64,000 nt of DNA from Williamsia muralis (GTDB lineage Bacteria; Actinomycetota; Actinomycetes; Mycobacteriales; Mycobacteriaceae). The translations under genes were made by a program, and so were the position numbers. The stretch's first letter is position 1; every line of letters begins with the position of its first letter. The notes below the pieces were generated by a model. It saw only the letters and a program-made list of their open reading frames with translations. It had not been told where the DNA came from and did not search any database. Below, piece by piece: positions 34,601 to 46,600 of the stretch. Location of the stretch: positions 558,001-622,000 of the forward strand of contig NZ_PEBD01000010.1 in the NCBI RefSeq assembly GCF_002735905.1, in the 5' to 3' direction.

Positions 34601-37600
34601 ACCGTCCATGTACGACGACTTGCTCGCACTGGGCGGTTCGTCTCTCGACGCCACCCGGATCTCGGCGCGCATCGGTGCGACGACAGGAAGCGCGATCGGC
34701 GTTCGCGAAGTTCTCGAGGCCGGCGACCTGGCCGAATTAGCTTTGTTGGTGGAGCATTTCACGAAGACGGCTGCGCCAGCGGACGCACATCGCCCACGTC
34801 CGCCACGACCTCCCGCGTCATCGGGACAGATCTCGATGATTCTGGCCGACCGCCTCGACCCGGGATCCACCGCGAACCACCTCGAAGCCGACGTCGACCT
34901 GAAAGGGGCGCTGCATCGCGATGCGTTGATGGCCGCCATCGCAGACGTCATAGAACGTCACGAAGCGCTACGCACCATCATCCGCCTCGAGCCCGACGGC
35001 ACTGCCTGGCAGGACGTCGTCACCGTCCGAGAAGCCCTCGCCGACAACGGGTTCAAGGTCGACGACGCCACGAGCGATGTGAGCGTCTCCGAGCAACTGA
35101 TCGACCCCACATCACGGCCGCCGCTGGTGCTGGAGCTGTTGCGCATCGGTGCTGACCATCACCGCTTGGCTGTCCGCTCCCACCACGCTGCGGTGGACGG
35201 GTGGTCACTGGGTGTCCTGGTCGATGATCTGGCGACGGCCTATCAATCGCGTGTCGACGGCCACGCTCCGTCGTGGGCACAGGTCACGCAGTACATCGAT
35301 GCCACTGTCGCGGTGAGTGGTGACCAAACCAGGCGTTCGGCAGAGCAATTGGAACGATGGACGCGCCGACTGGGTGACCTGCCGACTCGTCCTGAATTGC
35401 CGATCGACCGGCCGGCCGTGGGGGACCGGCATGTTCCAGCGCCTGCTGGGGTGGAGAGACGAACACTCGGCACGCAGATCACCGCAGCGTTACGCGATGC
35501 TGCCACCGAGCGGGGAATCAGCACCTTCGCCTGGCTCCACGCCACGCTTGCGGTGACGTTGGCGCGGTTCACCGGCTCGAACGACTTGGTGGTGGTGGTG
35601 CCGCAGGCAGGTCGGAGTCGACCGGAACTCGACACCGCCGTCGGAATGTACGTGAACCCCGTAGCGATACGTTCCACCCTCGGCCCCACGACCTCGTTCG
35701 AGCAGATTCTCGAGCAATCCGCCGAAGGATTGGCTTTCGCGCTCGGTAACGCCGACGTCCCGTTCGCCGACGTGGCCGCCGCGGTCGAACCGCAGCGCGA
35801 CATCACCACGGCGCCGCTGTCCGACGTGTTGCTCACGTATCAGAACCAGCCGGTCGGCAGATGGGACGTCGCCGGCCTCCAGATCGAGTTCCACCCCAAG
35901 GACCCTCGGCACGCACGTATTCCGCTGCAGTGGATCGTGGACGACACCGCGGATGGCCTCCGGGTGGAGTTGACCTATCGCAGTGATCTTTTCAGTGGCG
36001 ACATCGCGGCGGCGATGTGCCACTCGTACGTCACCGCGCTTGCCCAATCGCTTGCACGTCCCCAGTCGATAAGCGGGGAACTGGTTCCAGGGGAGCATCA
36101 CTCGCTCGACGCGCCTATTCCCCGTAGCCACGCGTCGCTCGTCCAGCAGGTACGCGCCGCAGCGGATCGAGATCCGCTCGCTCCGGCATTGGTTTTCGGC
36201 GATCAGGTCCTTGACTACAACGAGTTGATCGGGCGAGCCGAGCAGGTGGCAGGCGGGCTTCGAACGGCCGGGGTCCGTCGCGGCGACCTGGTCGGCGTCG
36301 CGCTACCCCGCCATCCGGATGCGCTCGTCGGCCAACTGGCTGCGATGTTCGCCGGCGCTGCCTATGTGCCGATCGATCCGGAGTATCCGCGGCAGCGCAT
36401 CGCAGCGATCATCGAGGACGCGAAACCGGCCACCGTACTGGTCAATTCGCGAACTCGGCGCAATATCCCCGCCGACGTGAACATCTTCGATGTAGACCAA
36501 GCCCGGGCAGCCGATGACCACAACCCCGTTGCCAACACACTGGACGTCGACGGCGACGACCTCGCCTACGTCATCTTCACCTCAGGATCCACCGGCCGTC
36601 CCAAAGGTGTGGCCGCCACCCACGCGAACGTGGCTGCATTGCTCGACGCCGCCCGAACCAGCTACGACTTCGGTCCCAGCGACGTGTTCAGCTGCACCCA
36701 CTCCACTGCGTTCGACGTCTCCGTATTCGAGATCTTTGCTGCGTGGACAACCGGAGCCCGCGTTGTTCTGGCCGATCAGGAAACCGTGCGGGACCCCCAG
36801 GCACTGTGGCCCTTCCTACGCCAACACGGAGTGACCATCCTGTCCCAGACGCCTTCGGCGTTCTATCCGCTTGCCGCAGTGGCTATTCGAGACACCGATC
36901 CCGGTGCCGTTCGAGCTGTCGTCTTCGCCGGCGAGGCGTTGCACCCGTCCCGCCTGATGAGCTGGCACAGTGCATTCGGGCGCGACGTGCTGCTGTCCAA
37001 CATGTACGGCATCACCGAGACCACGGTGCACCTGACAATCGGAGAGACCGACCCCAGAGACCATCGTTCGTTGATCGGCGACCCGCTTCGTGACACCACA
37101 CTTCTGATTCTCGACCGCTGGCTGCAGCCGGTTCCGATCGGAGTATGGGGCGAGCTGTACGCGTGCGGACCCCAGGTCACCCGCGGATACGTGGGGCGGC
37201 CCGGTCTGACTGCCGAACGGTTCGTCGCCTGCCCGGCACGGTCGGGTGGCGGAAGAATGTACCGCAGCGGCGACATCGTGCGACGCACCGTGGACGGCAA
37301 GCTCGAATACCGGGGTCGGTCGGACCGCCAGGTGCAGGTGCGCGGATTCCGCGTCGAGCCAGGCGATGTCGGTAACGCGCTCCAGACCTTGCCCGCCGTG
37401 GCCGAAGCGGAAGTGGTGATCCGCACCAGTGGCACCGCGGGCGGCAGCGAAATCATCGCGTATGTCCGCCTCCGAACTGACCTCGCCGGCCAGGTGCCGA
37501 GCGAGAGTGAACTGCGTGACGCGGTGCTCTCCGTCCTACCGGGTTACCTCGTCCCATCGCGGATTGTCGTGGTCGAGACCTGGCCGCTGAACGCCTCGGG

Positions 37601-40600
37601 GAAGAGAGATCTCCGCGCGCTGCCAACCCCCGATACGCGAGGTGCGGTCGCCGTCGAGGGCAATGCGGTGCTGCCTGTGGGAGAGGTGATCGCCGAGGTC
37701 CTGGGAGTGCCGCCGACCAGTCTGAGCCCGGAGGTCGGCCTCTTCGACGTCGGTGCGAACTCGTTGTCGGCCATGCATATCGCGCTCTTGCTGACCGAAC
37801 GCACCGGCCGCGACGTCAGTGTGCGGATGGTGGCAGAGGCGCCCTCGATCGCGGACCTGCAGGTGTCCGTCGACGCAGCGCGTCCGTGCGCCACACCCGC
37901 CGCCGAGGTGTCGATCGGGTCTGCCGCACCACCCGCCACCGCTCAGCAGCGGGCGCTGTGGGCATTGAGTCGGATCGATGAAGGTAGCGCTGTCTACCAC
38001 TTGCCCGCCGTCCTCGATCTGCCACCCGAGGCATCGCCGCGCACCGTCATCGACGCGTTGACCGATGTGGTTGCGCGACACGAAGTCCTGCGCACGGTGC
38101 TGACCGACAACGACGGGTTTCCGCAGCCGGCTCTGGTGCCGCTGGATCAGGTTCGCACTCGACTTGCTGCCCTGGCTCACCCCCGCCCACTGCCAGAATC
38201 GCACGCGGCTGCCAACCTTCATGCCGAGGCGCTACGGCCGTTCGACCTCGCAACCGAATTGCCCTGGCGCGCGGAACTGTTCGCGGCGGGCGGTGGTGGA
38301 GGTCTTCGGCTGCTGTTGATCGGACATCACGTGGCCGTCGACGGATGGTCGATGACCGTGCTCGCCGACGACTTCGCGATGGCCTTGCGGGCTCGCCTGG
38401 CAGGGGTTGTGCCGGAATGGCAGGCACCGGCGGCCCAGTACCGTGATCACGCCTGGCGCATGGCCAAGGAGTTGGGTACACCCCCACGCTCCACCGAGCA
38501 TCGGAGTCAGCTTCTCGAGCACTGGTCGCAAGTGCTCGACGGTGCCCCGATCCATCTGCAACTACCGTTCGAGTCGAAGACTGCAACCGTGCCTCCCGGT
38601 CCAGAACCCGCCGACTACCTGGACGTCCCCGTGCCCGCGGAGATGCGGGACGCGCTGCAGCGCATTGCTGCCGCGGAGAGCGCAAGCGTCTTCCACGTGT
38701 TGCATGCCGCTCTGGCCGCGACGATCGGTCTGTTCACCGGGACCGACGACATCGTGATCGGGACCCCCACGGCCGGGCGTACCCGGGAGATGATCACCGC
38801 AGTCGGCATGTTCGTCCAGACCGTGGTGCTACGTAGTCGAGTGGACCCGGGAATGACTGTCCGCGAATCCATTTCACAGAGCCGCGACGTGGTCACACAA
38901 GCTCTCGCGCACTCGGAGGTCTCGTTCGAAGAGGTCAAAGAACGCCTGGCGCCACCCCGGACCCTCGATTCGGACGCCTATCTCGACGTGATGGTCGCCT
39001 ACCAGCCGGCGCCGGTCTCGGACAGCGACATCTCGTTGACGCCGATACGCGTCGGCCAGGCGCGAGTGCCACTCGAGTTCACCATCACCGACCACGGTGA
39101 TGGCAACCCGATGCATCTCACGCTGAGCTACGGACTGTGGCATGTGCGGCCCGCGATGGCCGCGCAGTTCGCTGACACTCTTGTTCAGACCGTGCAGGCC
39201 CTCTCCGAGACAACGGATCCGGGCGTCACCACGATGCATGCGCTGACCCGTCCCGCCGACCGTCACATGCCGGTAGCATCACCGCGGCCACTGGTCGATG
39301 GTGCACACCAGAACACCGATGTGGTGGAACGCATCATCGACCGAGCACGCCAGGCGCCCGAAGCGATTGCGCTGGTCAATGTCACAGGCAACCTCACCTA
39401 CTCCGGTCTCGTCACCCAGGCGGCCGCCATAGCGGATGAACTGAGGTCGCGTGGTGTGCAGCGCGGTGACCTCGTCGCCGTGATCGCCGACCGGCGAACC
39501 GACACGGTGTCGGCCATGCTCGGCATCCTGTTTGCCGGCGGGGGCTACGTTCCCGTCGATCCGACGTACCCGGCCGAGCGGATCGGGACCATCATCGCCG
39601 ATGCCAGACCGGCAGCAATCATCGGCGCCGGCGGGGTACTGGACCAGGTCGACACCGAGATGACAGCCATTCTCGACGTTGCAACGCTGGACTTGGCGGC
39701 GCGTCGAAGTGTTGACGAGATAGACCGCGTCACAGCCACATCCGGTGATATCGCGTACGTGATCTACACATCCGGATCCACCGGAAAACCCAAAGGCGTG
39801 ATGGTCACCCGGTCGAACATGGCCACGCTCCTGAGTACCGCCCAATCAGAGATCGGGGCGAGTGCCGACGACGTCTGGACCTGGTTCCATTCGGCCGCCT
39901 TCGACTTCTCTGTATGGGAGATCTTCGGTGCGTTGACTTCTGGCGGCAGAGTGGTGGTGGTGGACCACGACACCGCTCGGGATCCCCACCACCTCGTGGG
40001 TCTGCTGACACGCCACGAAGTCACCATCCTGAATCAGACACCGACGGCCTTCTCGCGGTTGGTGCAGCTGCCGGGTGACGACCTGCCAAGGTCGTTGCGT
40101 CTGGTGCTGTTCGGTGGCGAAGCGCTTGACCCCAAGGCGTTGTCGCACTGGCATTCCCGGCGTCCCGAGGTGCGCTTGGTCAACATGTACGGCATCACCG
40201 AGACCACGGTGCACCTGTCAGTCACGGACGTCGACACCTCCGATTCACGCAGTCTCGTCGGAGTGGCGCTGCCGAGCGCGGGCCTCGTGGTACTCGACCG
40301 ATACCTACGGCCTCAGCCGATCGGTGCCACCGGAGAGCTGTATGCCACCGGAACCCAGGTCACCGTCGGCTACCTCGGCCGGCCCGACCTCACCGCCACC
40401 CGATTTGTTCCCTCACCATGGGGTCCGCCCGGAAGCCGAATGTACAGAACCGGGGACCTGGCCCGGTGGGTCGACGGCGGTCGGCTCGAATACCTCGGCC
40501 GCGGCGACCAGCAACTGAAGATCCGCGGGCACCGCATCGAACCGGGCGAGATCGCGGCAGTGCTGCGGGCCCAGCCCGGAGTCAGCGACGCCAAAGTGCT

Positions 40601-43600
40601 GCTGCGCAATACCGATCGCCAGGGCGACGAGATGTTGATCGGGTACGTCATCGCCGACGAGTCGATGCCGAGTCCGGACCCCACGTCGCTGCGCTCGGCC
40701 TGCGCCGCCGCCTTGCCGGCGCATCTGGTTCCCGCCCAAGTCCAGGTCGTCGCCGACTGGCCGCTCACGTCCACCGGGAAACTCGACACCGCAAGACTCC
40801 CGGCAATCTCCGCGCCGGTCGCGTCACGGGCACTCACGGGATCCGAGGTCGTGGTCGCCGCGGCAGTCGCCGATGTGCTCGGGTTGTCAGCCGACGACCT
40901 GGGTCCCGACACCCACTTCTTCGAACAGGGCGGCAATTCGCTGTCGGCTGCGCGACTCGCCTCGCACGTCGCAGCGCTCACAGGCGCTGACTTGGCCGTG
41001 CGATCGGTGTTCGATTGTCCCACCGTCGGTCTGCTCGCGGAGTACATCGACAGCGGCGTCGACGTTTCCGGCAGCAACCGCCTGCCGATGACCGCGCCGG
41101 CCGCTCATCCACGTCCGTCGCGACTGGAGCTCACGCCGCAGCAGCAGGCACTGTGGCTCCATTGGCAGGTGGACCCGGCACGTACCGATTACAACCTGAG
41201 CGCGCTCATCCCGGTCGGAGACATGCCCGTCAACGAGTTGTCGGCGCTCATGGCAACACTCGTCGACCGCCACGAGAGCTTGCGCACGAGCTTTCCCGCC
41301 GATGCCGACGGCCCGTACCAAGAACTCTGGGACAGCAGCAGGGTCGACAGCGACGTGACCGCTGATGTGGTCGCCGACCCCGATTCTGCGCTCGAGATGC
41401 TCAACGGCCCGTTCGATCTGACCAGCGAACTCCCGTGGCGAGTAGCGCTGTTCGAATCGCCGACGTACGGTAGGCAACTCGCGGTGGTTGTCCACCACAT
41501 CGCGGTGGACGGGGAGTCGGTCCGAATCCTGCACAAGGAGCTCGCAGCGTTGACGGGCGGCGAGTCCCTCCCGGGTGGGGCGCTCGACTACGGGGACTAC
41601 ACAACCTGGTCCTCCGACGTTCTGAGCCACAACGGCGAGATACTTCAACGGTTCTGGGAGCGGGTTTTCGCCGAACCAGTGGCCCGGCCGGCACTACCTG
41701 GGCTGCGCCCGCCGGCCCGCGAATCTCGACCGGGCCCGACGATCGAAGTCGAGCTCGCCCCCGAGCAGCACCAGCGGCTTCGTGAGCAGGCGGCGGCACA
41801 CAACACTTCGACATTCATGACCGTGCATGCCGCATTGGCCGTCTTGCTGGCACGCCTGGGCGATGACCCCGATGTGATCATCGGAACCGTTGTCTCCGGA
41901 CGGGACGCGACAGAGTTCGCGGGCACCGTCGGAATGCTGGCCCGAACCGTGTTGCTGCGCAACGACATCGACATCAACAGGCCGTTCTCGGCAACCCTGC
42001 GCGAGGTCACAAGGGCGGATCTGGACAGCTTCGCGCACTCTGCGTACCCCGCCGACCTGGTCGCCGGGCTCGCCGATCCGAATCATCGACGGGGCTCGCG
42101 ACCGGTGGTCGACATCTTCCTGGCCGACCTGGGTAGCGCGGTAACCGACGGGGCACTCACGGACGGGCCCCACCGAAACCTCCGCGGAGACCGAGCCCTG
42201 CGACTGCCTTCGCGGTTCGGCCTCGACCTGATGATGGAGGAACGCGGCGGTACCCTCGTCGTGCGGCTCGCCTTCGACTCGGCGCGCATCGACCAGCCCG
42301 ACGCCGAATTGTTCCTCACCCGACTGATCGCCCTGCTGCAAGACGTAGTCACCGACCCGGCGCGACCGCCTGCAGACCACCTCGGCGCAGCGCCCGGCGA
42401 CCTCGATGTCGTACCCGAGTTCGACGTGTGGGAACCACTGCCGGATCTACTTCGCCGAGGGACGCTCTCGAACCCGGCGGCGACGGCGGTCGAGGACGGC
42501 TCGTGGATCCTCAGCTACCGCGATCTCGACGTGGTGAGCACCCAGGTCGCACGAACGCTGATCGGCAGAGGCATCGGTCCGGGAGACGTGCTGGCGATCT
42601 GCGCGCACAGATCCGCGTGGTCGATCATCGCGACGTGGGCAACAGCCAAGACCGGCGCCGCGTTCGTCACCCTCGGTGTCGATGACCCGGATACCCGTCG
42701 ACGTCGCATGGTGGACCAATCCGGGGCAGTGGCAGGTCTTTACGCACCCGGCGATGGTCCCGACGTCCCCGGGGTCGACTGGCTGTCACTCGCCGACATC
42801 GTCGCGGGCACGCCTGCCGAGCGTGCCCGAGTCACCTCTACCTTCGCTGCCGATGAGCGGACTCGACCCATCTGTCCGGATGATGTTGCCTACGTGATCT
42901 TCACGTCGGGATCGACCGGCGAACCCAAGGGCGTCAGTGTCACCCAGCAGGGGATCGCTCCGCTGGTGAACGCCGTCGTCGAGCACGTGGGTCTGACCGC
43001 GGCCGGCCGAGTGCTGCACAACTACTCCACATCGTTCGATGCCCACCTCGTCGAGTTGCTGCCGGCGTTCGCCGTCGGCGCCACGGTGGTGGTGTGCCCA
43101 CCGACCGTGATCGGCGGACGGGAACTGACGGCGTTGCTCAACGACGCCGCGATCACCCACTTCTTCTCCACACCCGCCGTGATGGCAACGGTCGAACCTG
43201 CGATGGTCGACACGGTGCAGGTGGTTGCCACCGGTGGGGAGTCGCTGCCGAATGCAGTTGCGCAACAATGGGTGTCAGGGCGCAGAGTCGTCAACTTCTA
43301 CGGTCCCACCGAGGCCACGATCGTGGCGACGGCCAACCGGGCAGTGGAACCGGGGGGACCGATTCCCATCGGCAGAGCCACGGGGCCGGCAGCCACCTAC
43401 GTGCTCGACCGCAGACTTCGTCCGGTACCGCGGGGCGTGATCGGCGAGTTGTACCTGGCCGGAACCGGGTTGGCCCGCGGTTACACCCGAGCCGCCGGAA
43501 TGACCGCGGGACGCTTCGTGGCAGACCCGTTCGGAGACCCCGGTACGCGCATGTATCGCACCGGTGATTTGGTGCACCGCACGGCATCGGGCGATCTGGT

Positions 43601-46600
43601 GGTCCACGGTCGCGCCGATGAGCAGATCAAGGTGCGCGGCATCCGGCTCGAACCCGCCGAGATCGACGCGGCACTGATGTCGTTGCGTGGTATCGAGCGG
43701 GCTGCGACCGGTGTGTACAACCAGGGGCCAGAACGCGTTCTGGCGTCCTGGATCATCGCCGACCCCGATCAGCCATGCGATCCGGAGAGGGTTCGAGATC
43801 AGCTGCGGAGCATTCTGCCGCCGACCCACATACCCACCCACATCACCGTTGTGGACCATTTCCCGGTCACTCCGAGTGGGAAACTGGACCGGCGGGCACT
43901 TCCCGCGCCGGCGCCGGCGCACCACGAGATCGAAGCTCCACGCACCGACACCGAGATAGTGGTGGCGGAGGGTTGGGCAGACGTTCTCGGGTTGCCTCTG
44001 GAAAGGGTCGGACGGGACAGCGAATTCTTCGACAGCGGAGGCACGTCCCTGTCCGCCAGCCGAATCGCCGGCCGGTTGCGACTACAGACCCATCGTGACC
44101 TCACCGTCCGCCACATACTCGACGCACGTACGGTAGCCGCCCTCGCGGCCGTCATCGATGGACTACCTTCCTCCGTGCTGGGTGACGTGGCGCCGCGATC
44201 CCTGCCGGTACCTGCCGAGTTGGAGTTGGCGTATCCGCAGCAGCGGCTGTGGGTTCTCAACCGGATCGATCCACAGTCGACGGCGTATCTGGTGCCCCTG
44301 GTACTGCGACTGCGCGGAGGAGTCGACGTCGATCGACTCTCGGATGCCATCGTTGAGGTGCAACGCCGACACGCCACCCTCCGCACCGTGTACCCGCAGA
44401 CCCCTCGTGGACCACGGCAACAGATTGGCGGACTTGACTCTGCGAAGGCCCCCGCCGTGACCCGGGTGAATGACAACGACGTCAGCGGCCCGATCGGCGA
44501 ACTGCTCACCGTCCCGTTTGATCTCAGTTCCGAAGCCGGCTTCCGAAGCGCAGTGGTGGTCGCCGGAACCGACACCTGGCTGGTGCTGGCGATGCATCAC
44601 GTGGCCACCGATGGGTGGTCGATGCGGACCATCCTCGCCGATCTGGTCGGTGCCTACGCCGGAAGCCCCGCTCCGGCAGCAGAACTGACGTACTCCGACT
44701 TCACCCAGTGGCAGGCGCAACGCCTGGGCGACCCGTCCGACCCCGGCAGCCGGTATGCCCAGCAGCTCGCTTTCTGGCGGCAGACCCTCGCGGGTGTCGA
44801 TGCGTCCTACCGCGTTCCAGGTCTCGTCGACAACGCGTCGGCCACCGGCGGCGCCGTCTACGCCACGCTCGGGCCAGACACTCTCGAAGCGCTGAACGAC
44901 CTCGGACATACCGAGTCCGCCACGCTCTTCCACCTCGCGCACGTCGCCTTGACCGCTTTGCTGGCGCAGCACGGATCCACCCGTGACCTCGTCATCGGCA
45001 CACCTGTACTCGGACGCGATGACCCGGCCTGGGAGCGGGTGGTGGGAATGTTCGTGAACACCATCGCGCTTCGTACACCGGTCGACGTGAGCCGCCCGAT
45101 CCGGGCCGAGTTGCGAACCGTGCGCGACGCAGACCTGGCCGCGCAGTCGAATGCCGATGTGCCGTACGACGCCGTGGTTCGGGCGGTGACTTCGGTGCGC
45201 GACGCCGGCAGTAGGGAAGGCGGCAGTCGGGACGCCGGCAGGGATCCACTCATCTCGGTACTGCTCGTGCACCAGGAGGCACTCGGTGAGGTGTCGTCCG
45301 ACCACGTCGACCTGCCGGGCGTCGACATCGGGATCGTCTCGGACGCATCCGAATACGTCGCGGCGAAGTTCGACCTCGAGATGGTGCTCTCCTCGGCACC
45401 GGGCGGCGGGCTCGCGCTGACGTTGGTGCACGGTGCCGCCGTTCCCGAACGCGTCGCCGAGGCATTGCTCGAGGACTATCTGGAACTGTTGCACGCCATG
45501 GTCTCGGCTCCCGACCATCCGTTCCCGTCACTGAGTCGCCGCTTCGAACCCGCTGCGGCGGGGGTGGCAGCGCTGTCCTCGGAGCCCACGCCTCTTGCGC
45601 CCAGCACCTTCACCGAACAACCGTCGGAGCTCGAACCCGTCGTGGCTGCAGCCTTTTCCGAGGTCCTGGGCCTCGACATCCACGACGTGGGCCGCGACAA
45701 CAGCTTCTTCGACCTCGGCGGCAGTTCACTGTCGGCCACTCAGGTGGTGGCCATCATCGCCGACGAGACCGGGACGGCGGTTCCGGTGCGGCACCTGTTC
45801 ACCGCCCCGTCGGTTGCCGCGCTGGCCGCGCTGCTGAGCAGCTCTGGCGAACGTGCCGCCGCAGCATTGCCTCCGCTGACGGGGCCCGGTGCACCACCAG
45901 ATCTCGGGCCGGTGCCGTTGTCGCCGGCACAGCAGCGACTGTGGCTGGTACAGCGCATGATTCCCGAGCGACCGCTGTATGCCGTCCCCGTTGTCGTCGC
46001 GGTCCCCGCGGGAGCTACCCACGACGAGGTGGTCGGCGCCTGGCAGCGGGTTGTCGGTCGGCATGCTCCCCTGCGAACGATTTATCCCGACAACGGCGGC
46101 GCCCCCGAACAGCGTGTTGTGGACCAACCAGCCGATGTCGTCGACCTGGGGGAGCGCGACCTCGCGGAGGTCATCGGGGACCTTCTCGCCGAGCCGTTCG
46201 ACCTCGAACGTGCCGTTCCGGTTCGCAGCGCACTCGTCGGAACCAACGGGCACCGGTTCGTGGTGGTGGTTGCCCATCACATCGCGATGGACGGGCAGTC
46301 AGTACAGGTGCTGCGCCGCGATCTCGAAAGTGCGCTGGCCGGTGACGAATTACGGCCGCTGTCGGTGTCATACCCCCAGGTGGCGCGCTGGCAGCACGTG
46401 GCGAACAATCTCATGCGCGGCGAGATGCTCGACTTCTGGGACCGAGCGCTGAGGGGGTACCCGGGAGTCCTCGAACTCCCCGACTGCGGACCGCGCGACG
46501 CGCAGCGCTCGCTGAGTACGTCGACCGTGGCAGTCCCGGTGTCGACGAGCATCATGGACGCGGTGACCCGCACGGCACAACGACTCGGTGTCAGTGACTT

